From contig OX578148.1 in the NCBI GenBank assembly GCA_951213105.1, positions 139,821,915 to 139,885,914 of the forward strand: 64,000 nucleotides of DNA, written 5' to 3'. This DNA comes from Amaurobius ferox (lineage: Eukaryota; Arthropoda; Arachnida; Araneae; Amaurobiidae). Positions within the stretch are counted from its first letter, which is position 1, and each line of letters opens with the position of its first letter. The translations under genes were made by a program, and so were the position numbers. A model generated the notes under the pieces. It worked only from the letters and a program-made list of their open reading frames with translations. It did no database searches and had not been told where the DNA came from. Positions 23,640-33,772 of this stretch are shown here, in pieces.

Positions 23640-24990
23640 AGAATACCGACAATCGTGTTCAGTTTCTAACCCATTCGAGACATCCATATTTTTTGAGCAA
23701 GGCTAATCCACCCGCCCCGTCTCGTGCCCCCAGGGTCATCTTCAGGGGCCAGGCGCCGCCGAAATTACTTTTCGCTCGTCTGCGCAACAATGGGTTCGAA
23801 TCTTTCAGATCGGCCGCTTTCGGAATCGGTCCCTTAAACTTCTTGGAGAAAGGCCATCCTAAGACAGCATCTAAGTTCATATGCAAAAGGAAATTGGATA
23901 GAGAAGGGGAGGGGAGGGCGGGTTGAAATGGAGAAAATTCTTGGAAAAGAGAAAAGTGTCGCAAACTTATAGTTTTTCTATAAAAGTTTGCCGACTTTCA
24001 GAAAAATATTGACGGACGTGCAATACTAGCGGAGGTGCATGCCAATGATGTTGTTTTTCTTCTTCTGTGAATGATGGTTGCTTATTTTAGATTTCCGAAA
24101 CGGCAGCTTTTATATACTGCAAGCTGCTCTGTTTTCCTTTTCGTGTAGTCTGCTAATATTGACGAAATTAGTTGATTTCTTTCATTTTTGATTAGGTGCT
24201 ACCCAATTTCGTTGTCTCGTATATTCACAGTTAATTTTTATTATGTTTTGAACGAATGTTTTGGAATCGTCTGCTGTTCCCTTATATATCGAATGCTCAG
24301 ATTACTGAATGCCGTTCTTTGTCAATTCGTTTAAGTTTTATTGATCTTGGATTGACAACGCTTTTTGTCTTCCTAAATCACGTAAGGATTTTATTGGATG
24401 AGACATTTCCCTCCCACTACTGAATTGACTGGATTCACGTGTTCTGATGATGACTTTCTTTTGCCCCTATAACCGTGAAATATCGTTAAATATTTGTCTA
24501 ATACTGTTAACTATTTTTTAAACTTTTAAACTATTTAAACAACAGTTTAAGTGAATTATAGAATGTGAATTACGGTTGTGAAATAATCTGAGTATTCGAT
24601 ATAAAAAAGCAATGTGCTTTTTTTTCAGTTTTAATCATAAATGCCCATCACTTGTTACTGGCACACCCGTATCTGCCTGGACAGATCATGCTCTCTTCTG
24701 ACCTTAACCATCTTGCTAAGACATCGTAGTTTACACCGAAGGTGGCTGTCGTTATTAATATCAGAGGTGTGTCCTCCACCTTACAGAATGGCACCCGATA
24801 AGATCTTAATCCGAGTTGTCGTCTTCTTCGATTGGGTATCGTGTTCCCCTCCGCGCACACTGAAGCTCCTAATGCAGTCCCACATTCGCTTAGTTTTAGA
24901 GCTCTTTTTCTAATTTTTTCTTTTAGAGCTTTTTTGTCTAATCTTAGATACACTTGAAAGGGGCCTGCATGGGCTGGAACCAGAATTTCT
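23636..24990. other. Spacer between inverted PLE copies, with a GC-rich patch
   Basis: No gene recognised. 23690-23930 is strikingly GC-rich for this window and keeps 77- and 101-codon frames open on both strands, as expected of GC-rich DNA; neither translation resembles a family I know. 24640-24960 also keeps frames of 90 and 101 codons open on both strands. The RT frame's upstream part (fingers, before motif A) should lie here if the element were intact, but I do not recognise it, so the RT copy appears 5'-rearranged. Confidence 0.35.
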
Positions 24991-25818
24991 GTGAAATTAT
25001 CGTTCGAATTTTTAGTACTAAATATTAATTTACGAGATTCTAGTGATAACTACATTATTCTAAATAACAGTAAAGAATTAAAAAATAAATTAAAAACTGT
25101 TGGTAAAATAATAGGATTTCAAACTTTTGATTTTAAAGATCTATTTAATAATATTAAGATCACTGATCTATATGATGTCATTTTAGCTTTATATAATGCT
25201 TATATTACTAATCATTCTCATCTTACTAAATTTACCAATTTTCCTAAACTTCTCCATTTTGACCTTTTCAATAATTATATCTTTCGAGGTAATAAATTAT
25301 ACTTACAAGTCTCAGGTGTTCCACAAGGTGGCTGTAGTAGCAGTATGTTAGCTAATTTATGCCTATATCAATATGAAAAATTCTTTACTTCAACAGATTA
25401 TAAAATTTACAGATATGTAGATGATCTGATTTGTCTTGTATTTAATGATAACTATGCCATAGATATAGATTTTTATCCAGATAATTTGGAATTAATACCT
25501 AATGAAACTACTATTAGTAATAATATTTATTATTTGGATTTAAATCTAATTATAGAATCTGCTCATGGGATAGTTACTAATTTATATGATAAAAAAGATT
25601 TTTTTAAATTTAATATTAATAAATTATTACCTTTTAATTCCTGCAACTCGATTCAATTGTTTAGAAATATTATACTTAATCAACTTTTTAGAATTTATAG
25701 ATTATCAAATAAAAAATTTCATGCTTTGCGCATTAATAACCTCAAAATTACCAGTAAAATGTATAAATATCCTGCATATTTAGTAAATGGTATAGTTAAT
25801 AAGTTTCGATTAGCCTAA
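24991..25818 (+). CDS. Penelope-like element reverse transcriptase fragment
   Basis: A 275-codon open frame covering the palm and C-terminal part of a reverse transcriptase. Visible motifs: motif A-like FDFKDLFNNIKI (residues ~47-58), motif B VSGVPQGGCSSSMLANL (~106-122) and motif C YRYVDDLICL (~139-148), with the catalytic aspartate pair in YVDD. The SGVPQGG form and overall layout fit PLE reverse transcriptases, which use endonuclease nicks or telomeric ends for target-primed reverse transcription. The methionine at 24991 is simply the first in the open stretch; the normal N-terminal region is missing and the upstream DNA is unrecognised. It ends in NKFRLA and a stop, followed by ~630 bases of 3' untranslated sequence and (TA)n. 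The frame is intact but probably not a full protein. Its inverted partner is at 23306-23590. Confidence 0.85.
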   Translation: MKLSFEFLVLNINLRDSSDNYIILNNSKELKNKLKTVGKIIGFQTFDFKDLFNNIKITDLYDVILALYNAYITNHSHLTKFTNFPKLLHFDLFNNYIFRGNKLYLQVSGVPQGGCSSSMLANLCLYQYEKFFTSTDYKIYRYVDDLICLVFNDNYAIDIDFYPDNLELIPNETTISNNIYYLDLNLIIESAHGIVTNLYDKKDFFKFNINKLLPFNSCNSIQLFRNIILNQLFRIYRLSNKKFHALRINNLKITSKMYKYPAYLVNGIVNKFRLA

Positions 25819-26450
25819 AATTCTCATAATCTCTCCTTAGTATCTTATTTTAGCCGTACTTCTTCATTCTCTTGAAATTACATTTTCATCTTTTTATCTT
25901 GAAGCTTTAACTGTTGAATATCTCATTTTATTGCTTTTACGCAGTACAGTTTTTATTACTCTCTTTGGCAACAGCAGATCACATCTTTTCATTTCTGAAT
26001 ATGGCAACATTGGTCTAGTCATATTTTGCTCGTCATGGTTGTACTAATGAAGTGTATTTTAAGGTATTTATGTTTCCTTTATTTTTCCAATCTATATGCT
26101 TGTTGTCCATATAACACAAGTTTATAGATAAAATCTATCTTGTGTTTCAGAAACAAGCATTTTTGTGTTCATTTCGAAGGGATATATGGACCCGAAGAGA
26201 ATTTTTTCGAAATGAACGTATCGTAAGCCTAAATCTCTTCCATGTGCAAGCTTTTTTGCTTGATTATTTTGTTTCCCTATTTTCATTCCTCATCTTTGAA
26301 ATTTGTTGATTGTCTTTGTTTTTATGACCTGCATTACGCTTTATAATTTCCTTTTTATGTTTTAATTTCTTTTATTTCTTTGTAATTTGTAGAAAATTTT
26401 GGAATAGTGTATTATGAGTTACTACTTACATCCTAACATTGGATTTACTA

Positions 26451-26453
<3 letters not shown>
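25819..26453 (+). mobile_element. PLE 3' untranslated region
   Basis: Follows the RT stop codon and runs to the (TA)n tract through ACATTGGATTTACTAATTT. It is homologous along its length to 23305-22672 read on the minus strand. Internally there is a short inverted repeat around 26107-26147 (AACACAAGTTTATAG...AATCTATCTTGTGTTT). No open frame of note. Confidence 0.8.

Positions 26454-26518
<65 letters not shown>
26454..26518. repeat. (TA)n at PLE junction
   Basis: About 65 bases of pure TA between the PLE 3' end and the GIY-YIG fragment. It is read as IYIYIY in the frame that enters the GIY-YIG open frame, so that upstream extension is an artefact. Confidence 0.95.
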
Positions 26519-26520
<2 letters not shown>

Positions 26521-26915
26521 ATAGTTTTGGATATAATAATTGCCCAGTTAAAAATTATAACTTCAATAAATGTAAGAATAAAAATTGTAAAACCTGCCCA
26601 TTTGCTTCTAACTCTCAAATTACTAATCTACTATATAGTCATAAGACTTTCTGTAAAGTTTTTAATTGCATCTACAAAATATCTTGTAACATTTGTAATT
26701 TATCTTATATAGGACAGACCAGTAATCATATTCATCTACGTAGGAATGTACACAGAGATCATGTCAAAAAATATATCCTCAATAATAATTATCTTCCTAC
26801 TTCTAATAAAATTGAATATAAACACTTTGCTCATCATGGTTTTGAAGATATAACTATACATATTTTGGATATAAAAACAAATCCTACTGATACAATGTTC
26901 TTTGAAAACTTCTAA
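26517..26915 (+). CDS. GIY-YIG endonuclease domain fragment of a Penelope-like element
   Basis: 132 codons from the ATG at 26517. The N-terminal part has a cysteine cluster, NKCKNKNCKTCPFAS, of the kind that precedes PLE endonuclease domains. It is followed by CIYKISCNICNLSYIGQTSN, the GIY-YIG core, where YKI and YIG are the two signature triplets and a CxxC lies between them. An RRNVHR stretch gives the conserved arginine; H..HGFEDITIHILD and a late glutamate (FFENF) follow. GIY-YIG nucleases nick DNA to prime PLE reverse transcription. The domain lies after the (TA)n that ends the RT-bearing copy and is not fused to that RT. It either starts a new element with an N-terminal endonuclease or is a displaced piece of a canonical C-terminal one. 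The frame stops at 26915, where another (TA)n begins. Confidence 0.8.
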
Positions 26916-26925
26916 TATATATATA

Positions 26926-26974
<49 letters not shown>
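26914..26974. repeat. (TA)n microsatellite, left of foldback element
   Basis: A TA run of about 60 bases with one interruption (TACGATA). It forms one tract with 27808-27851, split by the foldback element. Confidence 0.95.
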
Positions 26975-26977
<3 letters not shown>

Positions 26978-27804
26978 GGTGTCCCAAAATGATTGAAACG
27001 TGCTTTAATTCTTTACCTGTTGGAGATAAGCGCGCAATGAGAATTGCAAAAATGTTGAAAGTAAGGTAGGAAATAAGACTACGTTAATGAAATAGTCCTC
27101 CCATTAATTTAAAAAAAAATACACTTTTTAAATTTTTATACGACCCTCTCAGACAAATTTGGTCAATCAGAAAATTTTTCTTTTTAATGCAACAAGATCA
27201 TTAAAAAAACCGCATATCTGTATCTTTAATATCAACTGAATTATGATAAAGCAAAAAATCTGATTTATGCCACTTTTCCGTACCATGTGAAAGGTTGTTT
27301 CATCAGTGAAAATAGGGACCACAAACAAATGGACGATGGAAATTGTTTAGCTAAAAAAAGTACTTAGTTATTGAAAAGTACTGAAGAATCCGTGATTGCA
27401 TCGTGAGCCTACGCGGAATTCGCTAAAATGTCTCTTATGTATTATCATACAGTTTTATCTTTTTCGTGATATTTCACAAATTTACATTTTTAATTTGATA
27501 TAGGGTCCCCATTCACAATGTTCAATTTTCAATTAAATATAACTCACTCAATTTTAAAGATACAGATATGCAGTTTTTTTAATGATCTTGTTGCATTACA
27601 AATAAAACTTTTCTGATTAGCGAAATTTGTCTAAGGGGGTCGTATAAAAATTTAAGAAGTGTAACTTCTTAAAAATTAATGAAAGGACTATTTCATTAAC
27701 GTAGTCTTATTTTCTACCTTACTTTCAACATTTTTCCAATTTACATTGCCCACTTATTTCCAACAGGTAAAGAATTAAAGATCTTTTCAATCTTTTAGGA
27801 CACC

Positions 27805-27807
<3 letters not shown>
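26975..27807. mobile_element. 833-bp foldback MITE with ~260-bp terminal inverted repeats
   Basis: The left end CAGGGTGTCCCAAAATGATT pairs with the right end, whose reverse complement begins CAGGGTGTCCTAAAAGATTG. The similarity continues inwards for about 260 bases: both strands carry TTTAATTCTTTACCTGTTGG, AAATAAGACTACGTTAATGA and TGCAACAAGATCATTAAAAA. TA flanks both ends, the IS630/Tc1/mariner-type target, here provided by a (TA)n tract. The ~300-base centre has no open frame, so it is non-autonomous. It inserted after the PLE fragment was in place. Confidence 0.9.

Positions 27808-27851
<44 letters not shown>
27808..27851. repeat. (TA)n microsatellite, right of foldback element
   Basis: Continuation of the tract at 26914-26974 on the other side of the foldback insertion. 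Confidence 0.95.
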
Positions 27852-27852
<1 letters not shown>

Positions 27853-28303
27853 TGAAACGGCAGATCACTACGCCAAATTTGCTGCCTCTACTGACACTGA
27901 CGTAAAAATTTCTTTTTCCTTTTCTTGTAAATCTAAAAAATCATTAATTGACAAACTTTTCAATATGACTATTCTTTTCCTAGTACGCATGATATTTTAA
28001 AAATTGAATCTTTTTTACCCATTGTAAACCCCAAGTTGCACGTTTTTAATAAATATTTAATCTATTTTCTTATTAATCACGACTCATGATTATCTACACT
28101 ATTTTAAAATGAAATCTACTTCTACAGTTTTATCTGAAATCAATATGGAGATGCTGCTCATTATATTTTTTCTTATCCTCATTCAAAAAATTTTCATTTA
28201 ACGAAGTATGCTTCTACTGTAAAGTCATACTTCTACTGTAAATGAACCACTATGGTTGTCTAACATCTGAAAATAAAATTCTATTAATAGAATTAGAAAC
28301 TGC
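27852..28303 (+). pseudogene. Possible degenerate continuation of the PLE coding region
   Basis: The first ~110 bases read in one frame as TETADHYAKFAASTDTD and on through SKKSLIDKLFN before stops. Further on, pieces such as NPKLHVFNKYLIYFLINH appear in shifted frames. Composition and codon use (AT-rich, N/K/I-rich) match the RT and GIY-YIG fragments. I infer that this is the linker or N-terminal region that followed the GIY-YIG domain before decay; no diagnostic motif is visible. Family A interrupts it at 28304. Confidence 0.35.
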
Positions 28304-29015
28304 ACTAGCCGAATACCCGTTGAAAATCAACGGTCTCGCAATAAGTAACCCCTGAATAATGTACATTTTTGAATAATTCGCGTTTCACATTTATTCGAGA
28401 AATCGAATAATTTGGTGTGCAGAACTCTTTAAAGAGAAAAATATTAGAAAACTTAAATTGCGCTCTTCTTCCTTTCCAACTATCTACCCGTACACCAAAT
28501 TTGAAATCTCTATCTCATCGCGAAGCATATTTTGTTTATCAATTCACCTTCCGAATGTTTTCTTCTGGAGCACCCCCTTAAATGAACATTTTTGAAAAAC
28601 TATATTTGTCTTGGGTATTTTCATCAAATGATTAGTCCATATACCAAATTTCAAGCCCCCATCAAATTTTAAAGGAATCGTTTCTCATTTATTCAGCAAA
28701 TCGACCATTTTGGTATGCGGCACCCCCTTAAGTAGAAAATATTGGAAATCTGAAATTTCACACTTTCTCCCTTTCAAACGATGTACCCATACACCAAATT
28801 TGAAGTTTCTATCTTATCGCAAAGCATGCTTTTCTATTATTTCACTTTTCGAACGTTTTGGTGTGGAGCACCCTTTCTTCAAAACATTTTCAGAAAATAC
28901 GATTTTTCCAGGGGTTTTATCGAACGATCGACCCATGTACCAGATTGCAAGGTCAGTGCCTAAAAAAAGCGTCGTGACGGACGGACAGACGGACAATTAG
29001 CAATTAGTATATATA
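28304..29015 (+). repeat. Dispersed repeat family A, ~710 bp
   Basis: Starts ACTAGCCGAATACCCGTTGA and ends AGTATATATAGAT. Inside are two or three diverged ~300-base subunits, each with a TACACCAAATTTGAA or TATACCAAATTTCAA phrase and a GTGTGGAGCACCC or TGCGGCACCCCC phrase. The 3' end matches 1-305. The 96-codon frame at 28710-29000 runs through the subunits and is not a gene. Confidence 0.65.
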
Positions 29016-29879
29016 GATCCTTATTGAAAAAAGTGTCTCAGATAGTGTTTGTTAATTTGTTTAATTTCTCAATATTGTTTTGATCAATGAATCATTGTTT
29101 CACTATTTACTCTGTTCCATTCAGTCTCTGTTTTTATTTTTATTAACATTTATTTTTTATGCTTTTGTTCGCATTTTTCTCCCTCTTCTTTATTTTTAAA
29201 AGAATTTTACGTAGTTTTTTGTAGAATACTGTTTTATTGCCTTATATATATACTTATTGCATTTTATGTATATTATCTATGTATATCTTGTTTGTGTGTT
29301 TTTCTGTATTTTTTCAGGCCGTCCCTTGTTACTGTTCTACACTCTTTGGGCGAATTGGACAACCTGGGTAATAAATAAATTAAAAATAGACAACTATTCA
29401 AATTTCTCAGTTCCCCCCTTCATTCGGGCATTGTTTATATATTTCATCTTCCAGAATTTTACAGTCCATATAAATAACGCCATCCACCCATAAAAAGATA
29501 AAACATCAGCATGGAGTTTGAAAGTAAAATTTCAGTTAAAAACAACAACATGAAACAAATCAGTAATGGTACCGACAGATTTGGGTGGAAGGCCCAGACC
29601 ACATGACTAACCCAAAGGTTTATAGCAGCTTAATGTATGGCCGGCGACAGATTTGGGTGTCCTCTTTCTTCAGAATATAAAGACAGAAAACCTATACACC
29701 GTTATACGTAAGCAGGCGTATATCATTGCATCATGTGATCCAGAAAGAAAATCGTTGCTAAGCGAAAGATAGAAAAGTTGCAAAGGAAATGTCAGAAGGT
29801 AAAAGAACAGAAAAAGACTCCACTGCTTTTTTTAGTGAGTTAGATTGCGAACTTAGATGTATTTTGATAAAAGGAACAT
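29016..29879. other. Unassigned AT-rich DNA
   Basis: No gene recognised. A duplicated phrase, CGACAGATTTGGGTG, occurs near 29573 and 29645. Confidence 0.35.
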
Positions 29880-30775
29880 GTATTCGTGTATAAACAACTC
29901 GTTTTCGGAAATCTACATGAGCTACTTCATCAACAAAATTCAAATATAATAAACTTCTGTAACATGTTTTTGCAACCATCCACTAACTTAAAACATGTGC
30001 AACAAAAAATCATTGTGAAAATACTTCGACATTATGTAGTATATAATAAAAATAAAGAAAACAAGATGTTTCGTAAGTTAAAGGGGCATAAAAAGACCCC
30101 CCCCCTTAAAAAAATAATTAAAATAAAATAAAACTGTATTTCAAATAAATTACTATAATCATTTATAAAATACCATTAAATGTATGAAAATACAAAACAT
30201 AAAGGAAGAGGTGATTCTGGGAAGCTACATTAGCTACTTTATCAACTAATTTTGAAACCATTCAATCAAACTAGTTTAAAAATACCAATGAATAAAAAAA
30301 CTGCTGAATGAAGAACAAATAACATGAATGAAACAACTGGTGTTGAAGGCTGTGTATCAGTTGATTTCGTCACCTAAATTAAAAGCATTAGAACAAACTA
30401 CTGCAAGATATACTAATAAATAAAAGATTGCAGAATTAAGAAGATCATAAAAAATTGAAGAAAACAACTCGTTTCGAAAATCTACAAGAGCTACTTCATC
30501 AACTAAATTCAAATATAATAAACTTCTATAAAAGCAGGAAATAACTGACTGCAGAATTAAAAAAAATTCAACAAAAATGGAAGAAAATAACCTGTTTCAG
30601 AAATGATATGAACTACTTTCATCTATACTAACTTTGAAAAACATTAAAATAGAAAAAAGTATAAATGTATTGATGAATAGGACTATAAAAATTATATAGT
30701 GTAATAACTAACAAGTATAAGGAGAACAAACGGTTTCGGAAGCTGAATGAGCTAACTTAATCAAGTAGCTGCGAG
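29880..30775. repeat. Diverged tandem array, units ~120-250 bp
   Basis: The phrase family GTTTCGGAAATCTACATGAGCTACTTCATCAA recurs with substitutions near 29905, 30218, 30470, 30592 and 30732, usually preceded by AACAACTC. It is followed in the best copies by AAATTCAAATATAATAAACTTCT (29936 and 30508). Spacing is irregular, so the array is old and has suffered indels. No coding potential. Confidence 0.55.
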
Positions 30776-31670
30776 TAAATAGTCAAGCACATGAATGTGC
30801 ACAATACCAGAGAAACGAACTCGTGAGCTATTAAAAAATAGTAGTGCATAGACCGTCTTGCCAGTGCACTGTATAAACCAGACTGGTGTTTCACGTTTTA
30901 ATGTGGAAATCAGAGCATCATCAGAGATAGGTATACCAGTTATACATGATTCCCGTAACGATTTTTGTCTCATTCGTGTTGCAGCTAAATGGTTTTACTC
31001 CGTATCTGCAGAGATAGATAACAGTCTAGACAGGATGTCTATCCTAAAGTCAAGACATCTTTAATTGCATAAAACAGCTTATTGTTGCGAACGTGTAATA
31101 TTCTCTCATTGGCAGCCGCCGTCTTGTCTTTCGTCTCTATCGCAGACCAAACGGTACCATCGGAGTATTTTCCCCAGAAGACAGCGATAAGAACATTCTT
31201 TCCCTGACGTCACTCTATGATTGTTAGAACTTCTCAGGAGTCAGGCGAAGGCTTCCCATATTTAGCGATTGATCGCTCATTTGGAGACTTCCGGAATGGT
31301 CCCGAAACTTCGAAATAACGGTTAGCTTAGGAGATAGTAGATAATTCTGGAAATTTCTACAGAGAGATTTTCAGAAGTTTCTATAGAGACTATGAAGAGG
31401 ATTCGTCACTCCGTGGCACTTCAGTGGACGAGTTGGCACTATACGAGCTACAGTGGACTGTGACTCTTGTCAGTGTTTTGAGAATAGTAGAAGTTGTTTT
31501 GTGTAATGAGTGGAGCATTTAAGTGCTGTTTGGTTGTATAGTGTTCTTGTTTACTTCGTGCTTGTGAGTTATCCAGCAACTTGGACTCGTTCTTGTATCC
31601 TGCTTAAAAACCCATGATTCTAGAGGATACATTTTTTAACAATATGATACACAGTAGATGTAATGCATAT
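30776..31670. other. Unassigned DNA, moderately complex
   Basis: No gene recognised. 31085-31610 is richer in GC than the flanks and promoter-like in texture (TGTTGCGAACGTG..., then many G/T-rich phrases). It could be another degraded LTR, but I find no matching target duplication. Confidence 0.3.
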
Positions 31671-32648
31671 TGTAGTTAACTGAACAAAACTATATGACTA
31701 CTTATTATTATTTAATAATATTGTTAAATTAAACTTAATATACATGGTCGTAAATTGCTCGTATAGTAGTACTTATTATTATTGTACATTGCTTTGTTGT
31801 GCCGCTATATAACCCTCTAATTATTTAACTTTCGCGCGAGTTCTGTAAAGGAATAATTAATTATTATAATACTAAATGGGTCACACCATTTTAACTTTAA
31901 CAATAAAACATTTATTAAAAGCATAAATACTTAATTATTCAATTACAACAATTAATCATATTACTTCGGCGGAGGGACCATGTGAGACCAGTATGAATCA
32001 AATTACCTACAATGTGTTTAGACCTTTGATTATTGATGGACACAAGCTGTCTTGGCTTGGTCACCGCCACGTACTTCGCCCATCATATTACTAGAATAAC
32101 TCGAAGAATTATTTCACCGACACGTAATATAGACGATCACTTTGTACTCATGGCATGCACACCCGCACTTATTGCATTCTCTTAATCTGTTAACCTCATT
32201 CTCACCAAGTCGTCGTTCTTATTGCTCTCTAACTCGTATTCTCAAAGTCATCATGTCCAACCGTTATCCTGTAGTATCGTCGTTGTTATTTCACAATGTC
32301 ACCAAGTATATATGAACAAATCTCGTTCTTAAGTCACAAGTTGTGTCTCTTTTTCTGCGAGGGGTGTTACTCCCCCTATTCTCTGATTTGCAGCATTCAT
32401 GTAACGCAACAAGCAGCTTTACCATTGGTTAACCTTTTATCCAATATCGCTACTTAACATCCTCGTAAGGGCTCGCTCGGCCCCCTCTATCTCGACACTC
32501 CTGGTTTATGGGTTTATCTGACCTTTAGGTTCACACGCTGTAAAACCTGGCGTCATCCAGACTGGAAGTATTGTTTGTCGTTTCAGACGCAATAAATATG
32601 CACATAAAACTGTCTCATCAAAGTGTGAGATCTATTTCTGGTCTCACA
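31671..32648 (-). mobile_element. Solo LTR, 978 bp, with perfect CATAT target duplication
   Basis: On the minus strand it begins TGTGAGACCAGAAATAGATC and ends GTTAACTACA, so it has TG...CA ends. It is bounded by identical 5-bp copies CATAT (31666-31670 and 32649-32653). In the minus orientation it contains TTGGATAAAAGG as a possible TATA region and later AATAAATG as a possible poly-A signal, supporting that strand. No second LTR or gag/pol lies nearby. A solo LTR arises by recombination between the two LTRs of a provirus-like copy. The superfamily (Gypsy or BEL) is not determined. Oddity: TGTGAGACCAG occurs twice, at the end and inverted at 31981-31991. Confidence 0.75.
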
Positions 32649-32653
32649 CATAT

Positions 32654-33045
32654 AACACATGCTGTGATATGCAATGGAATCGCAATCCTAACTTAGGGAT
32701 CGTCCCTTATAGCGGGTTCTATAAGTGTGAGCTCGGCTGTTAAGCCTCAAACTCAATTTTAAAGAAATTAGGAGCCAGCTGACATCTCCTCGGAAGGGCC
32801 GTCACTATAAAGTTTTGTAGAATTTTGACACATCTTTTAGTCGTCGCAAGTATTCCATACTGAGGATCGTGTGGAAAGCTCGAAATTGGTGTTGCTATCT
32901 GTAACGAGAGTTTACACCTTATTGGAACTGAATATGGGATATTTCGTTTCAAAATTTGGGTATGAAAAGAGTGGAGTCCAACTTTTATAGTTATTTTCAG
33001 TATAATCCTACGAATTTATTTGCTCACCGAAGATATTGTATCATA
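32654..33045. other. Unassigned DNA between solo LTR and mariner-type element
   Basis: No recognised gene. The 70-codon minus-strand frame at 32740-32952 (IRCKLSLQIATPISSFPHD) resembles no family I know. Confidence 0.35.
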
Positions 33046-33772
33046 CAGGGTGATTCAAAAAAGATGTGTCAAACTTTTGGAGGTGGTAGTACGCTCTAAA
33101 CCAAGCATGTTTCGTCCTAGTTTACCGGGTCGGAAATGAAACGTCAAGGCGTTGCAATGCGGTTACTCGTTGGGAAGCAGCCGCTCAGCAAACTTAAAAG
33201 TGTCACTCTGGTTGTTATTTTCTGATTAAAGAAGAAAACCAAGTATTCAGATTTAATCAGGGGAAGAAGAAGAAAAACCCTTATGCAAATTTTCGTAAGA
33301 CCGAATGTACGGCCTTATCAGTTTGCAGCAGTTATTCGCAGATCCAACTTTTAAGAGACCAGTCGCTCGATCTGTCATGTCTTGACTTCTTTTTGTGGGA
33401 ATATCTAAAGAGTCTCATGTACGACATTCCTCTTGAATCAGAGGAACTCGTGGCCAAAATTTCGGCCTCTGCTGCCGAAGTGCGCGATATGCCTGTTCTG
33501 TTCGAGAGAGTTCGCCCATCCCACCATCGCCGTTGTGAGACGCGCATTCAGGTGAGCGGTCACTCTTTTGAGCCACTATTGTAATTATTGTTTATTAAAT
33601 ATCATTTTATAACTTCTAAGTCATTCTTGTGTTTTCGTCTCACCTCATCTGTTTCACCATTAGGCACGCCCTTACGTTTTATTTCCGACTCTGTAAACTA
33701 TGCCAGAAAATGCTTGGTTTGGTGTATTGTACCACCTCGTAAATTTTGGCCCATTTTTTTAAAATCACCCTG
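33046..33772 (+). mobile_element. Deleted mariner/Tc1-type transposon, 727 bp, copy 2
   Basis: Left end CAGGGTGATTCAAAAAAGAT; the right end on the other strand begins CAGGGTGATTTTAAAAAAAT. TA flanks both. The two ends continue with homologous phrases (AAACTTTTGGAGGTGGTAGTA on the left, matched by AAATTTACGAGGTGGTACAA on the right). The interior matches copy 1 at 5232-5963 throughout, with the same retained transposase segment. Confidence 0.85.
33355..33584 (+). pseudogene. Transposase C-terminal remnant (mariner-type), copy 2
   Basis: Reads QSLDLSCLDFFLWEYLKSLM, then ESEELVAKISASAAEVRDMP, then FERVRPSHHRR to a stop at 33582-33584. In related intact transposases the phrase is SPDL..CDFFLWGYLKS, with the final catalytic aspartate before FFLW; here that residue is present. 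The upstream catalytic aspartates are deleted. This copy is cleaner than copy 1 and shows the frame that copy 1 has lost. Confidence 0.8.

Noticed and set aside
24440..24490. Hammerhead-ribozyme-like CTGATGA...GAAA near the PLE
   Set aside because: PLEs can carry hammerhead ribozymes, but the bases between CTGATGA and GTGAAA do not form a good stem II and the outer stems do not pair. A covariance-model search of 22.6-28.3 kb would decide.
26439..26516. IYIYIY N-terminal extension of the GIY-YIG frame
   Set aside because: It is a direct reading of the (TA)n microsatellite; the domain proper starts at the ATG at 26517.
31085..31665. A second LTR adjacent to the solo LTR
   Set aside because: The texture is LTR-like and it opens TGTTGCGAAC, but no matching target duplication or defined CA end was found.
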